From assembly GCA_014523495.1 (NCBI GenBank), contig JAATVM010000207.1, forward strand, positions 1 to 10,141: 10,141 nucleotides of DNA. Direction: 5' to 3'. The notes beneath the pieces were generated by a model. The model saw nothing but the letters and a program-made list of their open reading frames with translations. It ran no database searches and was not told the origin of the DNA. Both the position numbers and the translations under genes were made by a program. This document shows, piece by piece, positions 1 through 7,787 of the stretch. Every line of letters begins with the position of its first letter. Position 1 is the stretch's first letter. The stretch comes from Nitrososphaerales archaeon TH1920 (GTDB lineage Archaea > Thermoproteota > Nitrososphaeria > Nitrososphaerales > Nitrososphaeraceae).

Positions 1-1189
1 ACATTGATTTTAGTTGGTCAATGTGTAAATCCATAATATCTTCTAAATTGACCCTCCAACCAAAACGTGCAAGTAGTGCAAGGGTTCTTCTTAATATAAT
101 TCTGAGATTATAACCTCCTCCCACATTCGAAGGCAAGGAACCGTCTGAAATTGCAAACAGTAGGGTCCTTGTGTGATCAGCTATTATTGATAATGTTTCA
201 TATGGCAAGATGGTTTTTTCTAAACTTTCATACGATATGCCAAGTTCTTTTGCGATGTTAGTTCTTAAAAGTCTCGCATCATTTTGATTATTTGAATATT
301 TCTCAGAAAAAACCCTAAAATATCGAGATAGAAGTTCTGATTTCGAATCAACATCGATACCCATCATATCACTTAGATTTTTGATTACTGGTCCAAATGT
401 AGCATCGTAACTTGTGGGGGTTCCCAAAGTGATCCAGGACAAGCGCTCCAGTCCAGCACCCATATCTATTATCTTGTTATCAAGTGTACGATAATTATGC
501 TCATCACCTTCAAATTCAGTGAATACTGCATTTCCAAGCTCCAATCCACGAACATAATATTCTAAGGAATAACCAAACGCTCCAGCGCCCATCCAAACAT
601 CTTCAACAAATGTAATTTCTTCTGATCGAATGCCCAATACATCCTTAAGTAGAGCGTGATCTAGTTCGATACATTTGTCCTTCCAATATCCACCTGGTGC
701 ATCTGCATTACAGATTTGACCTATCATGCAGAAACTAGTATAGTGCCTGCCGGTAATACCAACATTTTCAATATCGTTAAATCGAAGACACATTTGTGGC
801 ACGACAAGAGGATTTTTGGGGATTTCAAATACAATTTTTCCATTCATTACCCTCTGAAAGTCTACTATTGAAGCAATCGTGAAATAAAGATCTTCCCTCC
901 AGCGACATACTACTGGATATCTTTGAATTAGATTGTGATCATTTTTTCTAAAAAAACTACTCAACTCTTTCCAGGCATTTACAAAATCAAGTCTTTTTGA
1001 TGTTGGAGGATCGCCTATGAAGCTGTAGTTTTCATGTTCAGGACAAGATTCTTTATCATTTATAGACCAAAAGAATTTTTTGCATAGTTTGCAATTATGT
1101 CTTTTGAATCCTTTTTCGTCAAATAGTGAAACTTTGTAATACTTATCCGGATTTGAAGAAAAAAGCGATAATAGTGATTGTTTTTCCAT
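1..1189 (-). CDS. alaS: Alanyl-tRNA synthetase, archaeal type (partial, N-terminal 396 residues)
   Basis: Charges tRNA-Ala with alanine in the cytoplasm. The reverse strand reads without a stop from an ATG at 1189 to the window edge, so the C-terminal half (editing and oligomerisation domains) lies outside. The N-terminus has a small metal-site pattern typical of archaeal AlaRS: Cys33-x2-Cys36, then FFW, then Cys49 and His52. The class II catalytic core follows: RYPVVCRWRED (90-100), FTIASIVDFQ (103-112), DMGAGLERLSW (242-252) and the GTPTSYDATF segment after it. The AlaRS-specific ADHTRTLLFAISDG (337-350) and LPSNVGGGYNLR (352-363) are intact. No frameshift is seen. It diverges from aspS across a 394-base spacer. 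A TATA-like attaata (reverse strand) about 27 bases before the ATG suggests a leaderless message. Identification is by family motifs and is secure. Confidence 0.97.
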   Translation of the reverse strand, partial: MEKQSLLSLFSSNPDKYYKVSLFDEKGFKRHNCKLCKKFFWSINDKESCPEHENYSFIGDPPTSKRLDFVNAWKELSSFFRKNDHNLIQRYPVVCRWREDLYFTIASIVDFQRVMNGKIVFEIPKNPLVVPQMCLRFNDIENVGITGRHYTSFCMIGQICNADAPGGYWKDKCIELDHALLKDVLGIRSEEITFVEDVWMGAGAFGYSLEYYVRGLELGNAVFTEFEGDEHNYRTLDNKIIDMGAGLERLSWITLGTPTSYDATFGPVIKNLSDMMGIDVDSKSELLSRYFRVFSEKYSNNQNDARLLRTNIAKELGISYESLEKTILPYETLSIIADHTRTLLFAISDGSLPSNVGGGYNLRIILRRTLALLARFGWRVNLEDIMDLHIDQLKSM

Positions 1190-1213
1190 TTCACACAAAT
1201 TATTTGAATATGC

Positions 1214-1220
1214 TATTAAT
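1214..1220 (-). promoter_or_regulatory. TATA-like box for alaS
   Basis: On the reverse strand this reads attaata, centred about 28 bases upstream of the alaS ATG. Archaeal TATA boxes centre about 26-27 bases before the transcription start, so the start would fall at or next to the ATG (a leaderless message). The spacer is AT-rich, so a chance match is possible. Confidence 0.35.
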
Positions 1221-1533
1221 GCTTTTGTAAGTTTCGATTTGGGTTTTGGCTAAGAAGGCATTTTGTTGAGTTGCGAATAAACTATCCATTTTTGAGTTTT
1301 CTAACCCCGTTGTAGATGTTTCTCTTCATCCGGGTTATTGCTTGGCCTCTGTAAATCAGTATTGTAGTGTTTTGTATGGAGGTATTGTGTACAGATGCCG
1401 TTATACCAATTTGTAATCGATAAATTATTTCTTCATCAAGATAAAATAATTAGTTACTACTATGAAGTCGCCTTTCAATGATGCAATACTTGCCGGGATA
1501 TTTTGTTGCAATAATTAGTATATCTGTGTTAAA

Positions 1534-1548
1534 AGGTTAAATTAACCT
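1534..1548. promoter_or_regulatory. Perfect inverted repeat upstream of aspS-gatCAB (operator- or promoter-like)
   Basis: AGGTTAA and TTAACCT flank a single A, giving a 15-base sequence with seven perfectly paired positions per arm. Its centre is 43 bases before the aspS TTG. The middle, TTAAATTAA, also looks like a TATA box; used that way it would place the transcription start near 1567, leaving a leader of about 17 bases. It could bind a dimeric regulator over the core promoter or simply be an AT-rich TATA region. The repeat is seen directly; its role is inferred. Confidence 0.4.
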
Positions 1549-1583
1549 GTTCATTAAAGTTCAAATTATCAAGGTTCGTCGAT

Positions 1584-2903
1584 TTGAATAGATCAAAAGA
1601 TAAAACTTGGAAAAGGACGCACTATTCCAAGAATATTGATACTTCTCTGAATGGCAAGGAGGTAATAATTGTTGGATGGATCTCCTCGATACGCGAGCAT
1701 AGTAACGTAAAATTTCTCACGCTCAACGACAGATTTGGTAATATTCAAGTTATTCTAAAGAAAAATGAATATCCCGCATCACTCACGTCTGAAATACCAA
1801 AGATTAGGGAGCATGCTTCGATTGCAATAAGGGGTAAAGTTAGAAGTGAACCAAAAGCTCCAAATGGAATTGAGATAATTCCAGTTGAATTTAAAATACT
1901 TTCCTTGGCCAATAAGAATTCCCCTATCGTTATTCAAAGTAGGAAAGGAATAGGTATTGATACTAGATTAGATCTAAGAGCGATAGATCTCCGTAGACCT
2001 TACCTTCAATCAATTTTTAGTATAAGATACACAGTATTGAACTCATGTAGAGAATTTCTTAGAAAAGAAGGATTTATCGAAGTCAATACACCTAAAATAA
2101 TTGCCACAGCAACTGAGGGTGGTGCCACACTCTTTCCGATTTTTTATTATGATAGAGAAGCATTCTTAACCCAAAGTCCTCAGCTTTATAAAGAACAGTT
2201 GACCATGGCGTTTGAAAATGTATTTGAAATAGGCCCCATTTTCAGAGCAGAACCGTCACGAACAAATAGACATCTGTCAGAAGCTACGTCAATAGATATC
2301 GAAAAGGCATATGCAGAATATAATGAAGTAATGGAAATTTTAGAAAGTATGATTCATTATGTGAGGGACGAAGTAAAAGATAAGAACAAGTCGCATCTTG
2401 AATATCTGAAAATAAAGTTACCCGATATATCATTTCCATTTCAAAGATACAGATATTCAGATCTGATAGAAAAGTTACAGAACGTCGGAGAATCAATTGA
2501 ATGGGGAGATGACATTTCACAACAAAGGTTGCGAAATCTTCATGATAAAGGTATCAAGAATTTCTACTTCATAATTGATTGGCCCACCTCAATAAAGCCA
2601 TTCTATGTTAAACCAAAATCTACAGGGACAGAGTGCGAATCTTTTGACTTGATGTATGAAAATCTAGAATTATCGTCAGGAAGCACAAGAATCCACGATA
2701 AATCTGAGTTGGTTGAAAGAATGAAAAAACAAGGATTAAACATTGATGCTTTTGATTTCCATCTGAGAGTTTTTGATTACGGTATGCCGCCTCACGCAGG
2801 ATTTGGGTTAGGTCTTGAGCGGTTATTGATGAGCATATGCAGTGTTGACAATATTAGAGATGTTGTTTTGTTTCCCAGAGATATAGATCGATTGTCACCT
2901 TAA
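1584..2903 (+). CDS. aspS: Aspartyl-tRNA synthetase, archaeal type, probably non-discriminating (Asp/Asn)
   Basis: Attaches aspartate to tRNA-Asp and, by its signature residues, probably also to tRNA-Asn. The 439 residues are usual for the archaeal family. The N-terminal OB-fold anticodon domain (about 11-107) is followed by the class II core: motif 1 around DLRRPYLQSIFSIR (135-148), the ATATEGGATLFP segment (174-185), motif 2 FRAEPSRTNRHLSEA (220-234) and motif 3 GFGLGLERLLMS (406-417), ending in LFPRDIDRLSP. Against discriminating archaeal AspRS (Thermococcus/Pyrococcus, aligned from memory), Trp26 corresponds to Ser34 and Lys85 to Pro93. Proline at the latter site is the known mark of non-discriminating enzymes. 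The TTG start is chosen because no in-frame ATG precedes the conserved RTHYS segment. First gene of a block with gatC, gatA and gatB, which fits the tRNA-dependent route to Asn-tRNA. Confidence 0.95.
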   Translation: MNRSKDKTWKRTHYSKNIDTSLNGKEVIIVGWISSIREHSNVKFLTLNDRFGNIQVILKKNEYPASLTSEIPKIREHASIAIRGKVRSEPKAPNGIEIIPVEFKILSLANKNSPIVIQSRKGIGIDTRLDLRAIDLRRPYLQSIFSIRYTVLNSCREFLRKEGFIEVNTPKIIATATEGGATLFPIFYYDREAFLTQSPQLYKEQLTMAFENVFEIGPIFRAEPSRTNRHLSEATSIDIEKAYAEYNEVMEILESMIHYVRDEVKDKNKSHLEYLKIKLPDISFPFQRYRYSDLIEKLQNVGESIEWGDDISQQRLRNLHDKGIKNFYFIIDWPTSIKPFYVKPKSTGTECESFDLMYENLELSSGSTRIHDKSELVERMKKQGLNIDAFDFHLRVFDYGMPPHAGFGLGLERLLMSICSVDNIRDVVLFPRDIDRLSP

Positions 2904-2936
2904 CAAATAATATATCTATGAAAAGATGACAATATT

Positions 2937-3209
2937 ATGATTTCAAAAGACGAATTAGCGTATCTAGCCAAGATATCTAAACTAGACCTATCTGAAGATG
3001 AAGCTGAAAAATTTCCTAAACAATTGGAAAGGACAATTGAATATATAGATATTCTCGCACAGCTTTCTTCTGATGATCCTATTGTTTTAGACTTGCAGGA
3101 AATAAAATTCGATGAGCTGCGAGACGATGTGATCAATACGTCTGGCGGACGGCCAATAAACAAAAACTTGACAGAAGATGGTTTCTTAAAAGGGCCCAAG
3201 ATGAAATAA
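2937..3209 (+). CDS. gatC: Asp-tRNA(Asn)/Glu-tRNA(Gln) amidotransferase subunit C
   Basis: The 90-residue small subunit wraps around GatA and stabilises the GatCAB complex. The N-terminal helical part shows the family pattern: ELAYLAKISKLDLSEDEAEKF (6-26), QLERTIEYIDILAQL (29-43), then an LRDDV-type segment (ELRDDV, 100% within 60-65) and a short tail with GFLKGP near the end. The length is slightly under the usual 95 or so. It begins 33 bases after aspS and ends one base before gatA, so it is almost certainly cotranscribed with both. No clear Shine-Dalgarno sequence precedes the ATG. Sequence conservation in GatC is low, but size, pattern and position between aspS and gatA make the call firm. 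Confidence 0.93.
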   Translation: MISKDELAYLAKISKLDLSEDEAEKFPKQLERTIEYIDILAQLSSDDPIVLDLQEIKFDELRDDVINTSGGRPINKNLTEDGFLKGPKMK

Positions 3210-3210
3210 A

Positions 3211-4656
3211 ATGTCAAACCTATATGATCTTCTAGCGTTTGAGGTTGTTGAAGGCATAGAAGAAGGATTATTTACGGCTGAGGAGTATGTTTGTTCCGTT
3301 ATTAAAAGAATCGAAGATGTAGAATCAAAGTTACATTCGTTTATCTCATTAGATTCTGAAGGCGCATTATCCTCTGCAAAGTTAATAGATAGGAAATTAA
3401 AAGAAAAAGAAAATATAGGTTTACTAGGTGGAGTAACGGTAGGAATAAAGGATAACATTTCTACAAAAGATATCAGAACTACTTGTGCTTCAAATATACT
3501 CAAAGATTATGTTCCCTCATATGATGGGACAGTTATACGACACTTAAAGGAAAATGGGGCAATAATATTGGGAAAGTTAAATTTAGATGAATTTGGTATG
3601 GGCTCAACTACAGAATATAGTAGATTCATGCCTACTCATAATCCGTGGAACTTAGACTATGTTCCTGGGGGCTCATCAGGTGGTTGTGGCGCTGCCGTTG
3701 CAGCTGGAGAATGCACTGTTTCTCTCGGTTCAGACACAGGGGGTTCGATAAGGTGTCCTGCAAGTTTCTGTTCAGTTGTTGGGCTTAAACCGACTTATGG
3801 CAAGGTAAGCAGATACGGCTTAATCTCATACGCAAATAGTCTAGAACAAATTGGTCCTATTTGCAGATCGGTCAAGGATGTAGTCATGATAATGAACATA
3901 ATTTCTGGAAAGGATATGAACGATAATACAAGTATATCTTCGTCACCAATTACTATTAATGATAAATCAAATAATTTGGATATTGCAATAGTAAAGGAAT
4001 TGATTGATGGTAGTGATGATGCGGTGACAAGAACAATTTATTCTACATCTGAAAAATTTAAGGAAATAAGATGTGAGTGTAATGAAATTTCGATAAAAAA
4101 TCTAAATTATGCTTTGCCCTCATACTATACTCTTGCAAGCGCTGAAGCAAGTAGCAATCTTGCCAGGTATGATAATATTCGATATGGGTTTGATCTTCCA
4201 ATAGATGACTATAAATGGGATAATTATTTTAGTAACGTTAGGAAAAACTTTGGAGAAGAAGTAAAAAGGAGAATTTTAATTGGATCATATGTTCTCTCTT
4301 CAGGTTACTATAGCAAATATTATCTCAAGGCTAGAAGACTTCGCTCATTATTGAGATTGGAATTACTTACCTTATTCAAAAAGTATGATCTGTTGATTGG
4401 ACCCACAATGCCGATACTCCCTTTTAAGTTTGGTGAGAAAATAGATGATCCACTTAAAATGTACCTCGTTGATATTAACACCGTTATAGCCAATCTTGCT
4501 GGCATTCCTGCAATAACACTACCTGTTGGATTCAGTAATGGTCTTCCAATAGGATTGCAGATCATGGCAGCACCATTTGAAGAACAAAAGCTAATTGATG
4601 CATCCTATGCCCTTGAAAATACCATCAATATTCAAAGGAGACCAAATTTAATATGA
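3211..4656 (+). CDS. gatA: Asp-tRNA(Asn)/Glu-tRNA(Gln) amidotransferase subunit A
   Basis: Glutaminase subunit of GatCAB: it hydrolyses glutamine and supplies ammonia to GatB. It belongs to the amidase-signature family; 481 residues is the normal size. The Lys-Ser-Ser catalytic triad is intact: Lys80 in GVTVGIKDNIS, the cis-Ser155 in VPGGSSGGCG, and nucleophile Ser179 in SDTGGSIRCPAS. The spacings of 75 and 24 residues match the family, as seen in fatty-acid amide hydrolase (142/217/241). VVGLKPTYGKVSRYGL (189-204) is also typical. The C-terminal part, with GPTMPILPF and a NLAGIPAITLPVG segment, is complete. The ATG is one base after the gatC stop and the TGA overlaps the gatB ATG by four bases, indicating translational coupling. 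Confidence 0.98.
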   Translation: MSNLYDLLAFEVVEGIEEGLFTAEEYVCSVIKRIEDVESKLHSFISLDSEGALSSAKLIDRKLKEKENIGLLGGVTVGIKDNISTKDIRTTCASNILKDYVPSYDGTVIRHLKENGAIILGKLNLDEFGMGSTTEYSRFMPTHNPWNLDYVPGGSSGGCGAAVAAGECTVSLGSDTGGSIRCPASFCSVVGLKPTYGKVSRYGLISYANSLEQIGPICRSVKDVVMIMNIISGKDMNDNTSISSSPITINDKSNNLDIAIVKELIDGSDDAVTRTIYSTSEKFKEIRCECNEISIKNLNYALPSYYTLASAEASSNLARYDNIRYGFDLPIDDYKWDNYFSNVRKNFGEEVKRRILIGSYVLSSGYYSKYYLKARRLRSLLRLELLTLFKKYDLLIGPTMPILPFKFGEKIDDPLKMYLVDINTVIANLAGIPAITLPVGFSNGLPIGLQIMAAPFEEQKLIDASYALENTINIQRRPNLI

Positions 4657-6092
4657 GTCTGGTAATGATCGGCTTAGAAATTCACGCTCAAATAACTGCA
4701 ATTAATAGTAAACTCTTTTGTTCGTGTCGTGGAAACTATCGTGATCTTAAACCTAACACAAACATTTGTGAAATATGTTGTGGACTTCCAGGTACTTTAC
4801 CAATTATCAATAGAAAGGCGATAGAATATTCTACAATGATTTCTATTGCTTTAGGGTGTAAAGTTCCAAACAAGATCATGTTTTATCGTAAGAACTACTT
4901 TTATCCGGACTTACCAAAAAACTTTCAGATAACCCAGTATAATGTATATGGTTTTTCAAGTATTGGAGCAGAAGGTATATTTGAATTGGACGATTCAAAA
5001 AAAATTAGGATTACTAGAATCCAATTGGAAGAGGATCCAGGCAGAATTGTTTATCTTGAGGGTGGCATGAACGTTAGGAATTCTGCGTTGATAGATTATA
5101 ATAGGGCTGGTGTTGCCTTGATTGAAATAGTTACAGAACCTGATTTTACAAATCCGAAAGAAGTAAGATTATTTCTAAATAAATTATCGCTAATACTCGA
5201 ACATCTTGGTGTATGCGATACTTTATTGGAAGGATCAGTAAGATGTGATGTAAATGTGTCGATAAAAGGTGGTAACAAGGTAGAAATTAAGAATATTAAT
5301 TCATTTAAGGAAGTCGAAAAAGCCATTAATTATGAAATTACTAGACAAAATAGCATGTTTAACCGTAATATCAAAATAGATTCTGAAACAAGACATTGGG
5401 ATGATAGGAAAAAAATTACATTTAAGGCAAGGAGTAAGGAAGAGGAACATGACTATCGATATTTCCCAGAACCTGATATTCCTGTTATCATATTGGGTGA
5501 TAATTTTGTTTCTAATTTACAAGATCATATGCCAGAACTACCTAACCAAAGATTCGATCGTTTTGTATCAAAATATAAACTCTCGGAGCATACATCTAAT
5601 ATTCTCATAAATGATAAGAAATTAGCTGATTTTTTTGAAGCTACTTTGAAACTATATTTTTCACCCATGGAAATAGCTAATTTTCTAATTACCGATTTTA
5701 AAAGTTTGATTGAAGATGATATTGACAGTAGTGACTATTTGAGAAACCTGAAGGTGAAACCAGCGCATATCGCAGAATTGGTTAAGATGATAGAAGGAAA
5801 TAAGATTAGTAGAATTACAGCAAAAGATATTCTAGTCAAAATATTCGATAGTGGAAAGCTACCTTCAGAAGTTGCAAACAATACAAATTCTTTCAAGATA
5901 TCTGATGAAAAAACGTTGATGGATGCAGTCGAGTCAGTTTTTAATACCGAAAAATGTGCTGTTGAAGACGCAAGAACGAATCATGAAGCAATAAATTTCT
6001 TGCTAGGAAAGGTAATGAAGTTTACTAACGGACGTGCAGATCCAAAGATTGCAATGCGTCTAATAAACAATAGATTAAATGAATCAAATTGA
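4653..6092 (+). CDS. gatB: Asp-tRNA(Asn)/Glu-tRNA(Gln) amidotransferase subunit B
   Basis: Binds the mischarged tRNA, activates the side-chain carboxylate with ATP and amidates it using ammonia from GatA. It is full length at 479 residues. GLEIHAQ (7-13) opens the kinase-like domain. Cys23, Cys25, Cys39 and Cys42 form the zinc-site pattern present in many GatB proteins, followed by GLPGTLPIIN (44-53). Also present are LEEDPGR (125-131), DYNRAGVALIEIVTEPD (148-164), GSVRCDVNVSI (194-204), EIKNINSF (211-218) and DYRYFPEPDIP (267-277). The C-terminal helical and YqeY-like tail that holds the tRNA elbow (about 320-479) is intact, ending with FLLGKVMKFTNGRADP. In archaea tRNA-Gln is normally handled by GatDE, so with a non-discriminating AspRS alongside, the likely product here is Asn-tRNA-Asn (inference). 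Confidence 0.98.
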   Translation: MSLVMIGLEIHAQITAINSKLFCSCRGNYRDLKPNTNICEICCGLPGTLPIINRKAIEYSTMISIALGCKVPNKIMFYRKNYFYPDLPKNFQITQYNVYGFSSIGAEGIFELDDSKKIRITRIQLEEDPGRIVYLEGGMNVRNSALIDYNRAGVALIEIVTEPDFTNPKEVRLFLNKLSLILEHLGVCDTLLEGSVRCDVNVSIKGGNKVEIKNINSFKEVEKAINYEITRQNSMFNRNIKIDSETRHWDDRKKITFKARSKEEEHDYRYFPEPDIPVIILGDNFVSNLQDHMPELPNQRFDRFVSKYKLSEHTSNILINDKKLADFFEATLKLYFSPMEIANFLITDFKSLIEDDIDSSDYLRNLKVKPAHIAELVKMIEGNKISRITAKDILVKIFDSGKLPSEVANNTNSFKISDEKTLMDAVESVFNTEKCAVEDARTNHEAINFLLGKVMKFTNGRADPKIAMRLINNRLNESN

Positions 6093-6112
6093 TAGGATTT
6101 TTGCCACTATCA
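6090..6112. terminator. Weak hairpin between the convergent gatB and TIGR00300 genes
   Basis: TGATAG and CTATCA form a six-base inverted repeat with an 11-base loop that contains a run of five T. It overlaps the gatB stop codon and lies in the 69-base convergent spacer. Archaeal termination depends mainly on T-runs, so the ATTTTT stretch may matter more than the stem. Suggestive only. Confidence 0.25.
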
Positions 6113-6161
6113 TAAAATGATGATTTAAATTCCATTGTTGACTGTATTCTAGTTGCTAGTA

Positions 6162-7400
6162 TCACTTTTTGGTTATATGTTCTAACTGATGTAGTACCAT
6201 TGGAAGAAATGCTCCAATGTCGCTAACAATTCCTATTGCCTGTGTTGTTCCTCTATCTAGTAGTTTTGTTACCACAGGTTGACTAATATCTACTGCGACG
6301 ACCTTTACTCGTGCAGGAATCATGTTTCCTACGGCAATTGAATGTAACATGGTTGAAAGCATAAGAACCATTTTTGTGTCTCTTAAAATTTCTCTGTATC
6401 TATCTTGCGCTTCAATAATATCAGTTACTACTCCCGGAATCGGTCCATCATCTCTAATTGATCCACAAAGGACGAATTGAACATTATTCTTTATACACTC
6501 ATACATAATTCCAGATTTTAGAATATTTTTCTTTACCATTTCTTCTATAGATCCTGCTCTAAACACTTCATTTATTGCCTGCATATGGTTTCTATGACCA
6601 CGAATTGCCAATGTTCCATTTTTTACATTCATCCCTAAAGAAGTACCGAATAATGAATTTTCTATATCATGAACTGCTAATGCATTTCCAGTTAGTAGTC
6701 CATCTATATACTTCATTCTGATCATCTTGGCAAGTGAATCTGCAGCACCCGAATGGACAATTACTGGTCCTGCGGTAACGACTATTTTTCCACCATTATT
6801 TTTAGTATTGTAAATATCCATTGCTATTTTTCTTGCAATTTGTTGAGTAGGCCTTTCACTGGAGCTACTACTGCTCATAAATTGAAAAATGTCTACACCT
6901 TCCCTCGGACGTTCCTCTGGTAATATTCTAACACCTTGCTCACCGGTTACTATCATCTCTCCACGATGAATATCCCTGATTTTTCTACATTCTGCCTTTT
7001 TGTTCCTAAGATCAACTACAATACATTTATCCATCATCATACTCTCAACGTCAATCCATTCATTGTTGAGGAATATTTGCGTAGTATTGTTAGTTGTACT
7101 GTAAAAATCTCTTGGCATTAACATGTCATTAGGAGCGGGCTTTAGAATCACTCCATCAATTTTAGTTGGTTGTGCACCTTCTATAAAAACTGATTCTAAT
7201 AATTGGTCAAGATGTTTTTTATTTTTTCCTGATATCAATAATCGTGCATAACTCAATTCATCTTTCTTTTTTCCAACATTAAATTCAAGAACATTAAAAT
7301 CTCCTTTCAGGTCCATGATCTTATCAAATATTCTTGTTAGGATCATTGAGTCAATAAGATGACCTTTGATCTCTATTGATTGTTCAAATTTTCTTTTCAA
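6162..7400 (-). CDS. TIGR00300-family (LOR/SDH region) protein, probable archaeal ornithine cyclodeaminase
   Basis: Proteins of this archaeal family resemble the C-terminal region of the cyanobacterial bifunctional enzyme AgrE/ArgZ, for which ornithine cyclodeaminase activity (ornithine to proline plus ammonia, NAD-dependent) has been reported. The function is by homology only. All 412 residues look intact. The N-terminal domain (about 5-90) starts with the family pattern EIKGHLIDSMILTRIFD (10-26). The middle has CIVVDL (126-131), RGEMIVTGEQGVRILP (146-161) and ERPRE. A six-serine run (176-181) links to a Rossmann-like nucleotide domain with KIVVTAGPVIVHSGAADSLA (205-224) and LLTGNALAVHDIENSLFGTS (235-254). 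The TTG start is preferred because the conserved segment begins before the next in-frame ATG (codon 19). It lies 33 bases after the 117-residue gene and is probably last in that transcript. Confidence 0.85.
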   Translation of the reverse strand: MKRKFEQSIEIKGHLIDSMILTRIFDKIMDLKGDFNVLEFNVGKKKDELSYARLLISGKNKKHLDQLLESVFIEGAQPTKIDGVILKPAPNDMLMPRDFYSTTNNTTQIFLNNEWIDVESMMMDKCIVVDLRNKKAECRKIRDIHRGEMIVTGEQGVRILPEERPREGVDIFQFMSSSSSSERPTQQIARKIAMDIYNTKNNGGKIVVTAGPVIVHSGAADSLAKMIRMKYIDGLLTGNALAVHDIENSLFGTSLGMNVKNGTLAIRGHRNHMQAINEVFRAGSIEEMVKKNILKSGIMYECIKNNVQFVLCGSIRDDGPIPGVVTDIIEAQDRYREILRDTKMVLMLSTMLHSIAVGNMIPARVKVVAVDISQPVVTKLLDRGTTQAIGIVSDIGAFLPMVLHQLEHITKK

Positions 7401-7433
7401 GTGAGATCAATAAAGAACAAATCTACTTAAGTG

Positions 7434-7787
7434 TTAAATTGGAAGTATCACTTTTCCGTTGTACTCTTGAATATTTTCATTTTGTATTATTTTATTAACA
7501 ATTTCATCTTTTCTAACTTCAATAAACCATTGTGCTAACGATTTTGCAATCCCATTTCTATCACATATCGCAATCAAGTAACCATTTTCTTCTTTTATTG
7601 TCGTAAAATAATTTTCTTCCCCAACAGGTTCCCAGTTGTTACTGTTATTATCCTTCAATGCTAAAGCTGGCAAGGCTACATTTCCAGTATATTTATTTAA
7701 AATCTCTTGAGCAGCTCTAACTCGTTTTTCACCTATTTTTAGAGCCGTAAAATACTGCATTAATTCATATTTTATTTGAATCATCAT
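7434..7787 (-). CDS. Hypothetical protein, 117 residues, unrecognised
   Basis: I do not recognise this protein. It is soluble and mixed in character: an N-terminal stretch likely to be helical (about 5-33, with KIGEKRVRAAQEILNKY), a central part that looks like strands (VALPALALKD, NYFTTIKEENGYLIAICD), then a likely helix (SLAQWFIEVRKDEIVNKIIQ) and a closing VILPI. There is no Cys pair, signal peptide or membrane segment. The reading frame overlaps the end of the HD gene by 23 bases if the first ATG (7787) is used and by 20 with the second. A third ATG at 7760 (residue 10) would start 4 bases after the HD stop and is a real alternative. No Shine-Dalgarno sequence separates the choices. The tight packing between the HD and TIGR00300 genes supports it being real and cotranscribed. 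Confidence 0.75.
   Translation of the reverse strand: MMIQIKYELMQYFTALKIGEKRVRAAQEILNKYTGNVALPALALKDNNSNNWEPVGEENYFTTIKEENGYLIAICDRNGIAKSLAQWFIEVRKDEIVNKIIQNENIQEYNGKVILPI

Larger units (their letters stand above)
1190..1583. other. 394-base divergent spacer between alaS and aspS
   Basis: This stretch separates two aminoacyl-tRNA synthetase genes read in opposite directions and must hold both promoters. I translated the plus frames. The longest open run (about 1270-1413) has only an internal TTG as a possible start and no recognisable protein, so I do not call a gene. A perfect inverted repeat lies near the aspS end and a TATA-like element near the alaS end; both are listed separately. I see no tRNA, riboswitch or T-box-like structure. 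Confidence 0.6.

Noticed and set aside
1270..1413. Open run of about 47 codons on the plus strand in the alaS-aspS spacer
   Set aside because: It has no start codon except an internal TTG, no recognisable motif, and a length expected by chance across six frames.
2284..2520. Minus-strand open frame inside aspS, and similar antisense frames inside gatC, gatA, gatB and the TIGR00300 gene
   Set aside because: They are shadows of clearly conserved genes, with no domain or motif of their own.
6117..6189. Possible C/D-box guide RNA: ATGATGA followed by a later CTGA
   Set aside because: No convincing D' or C' boxes lie between, the spacing is poor, and the CTGA falls inside the TIGR00300 coding region.
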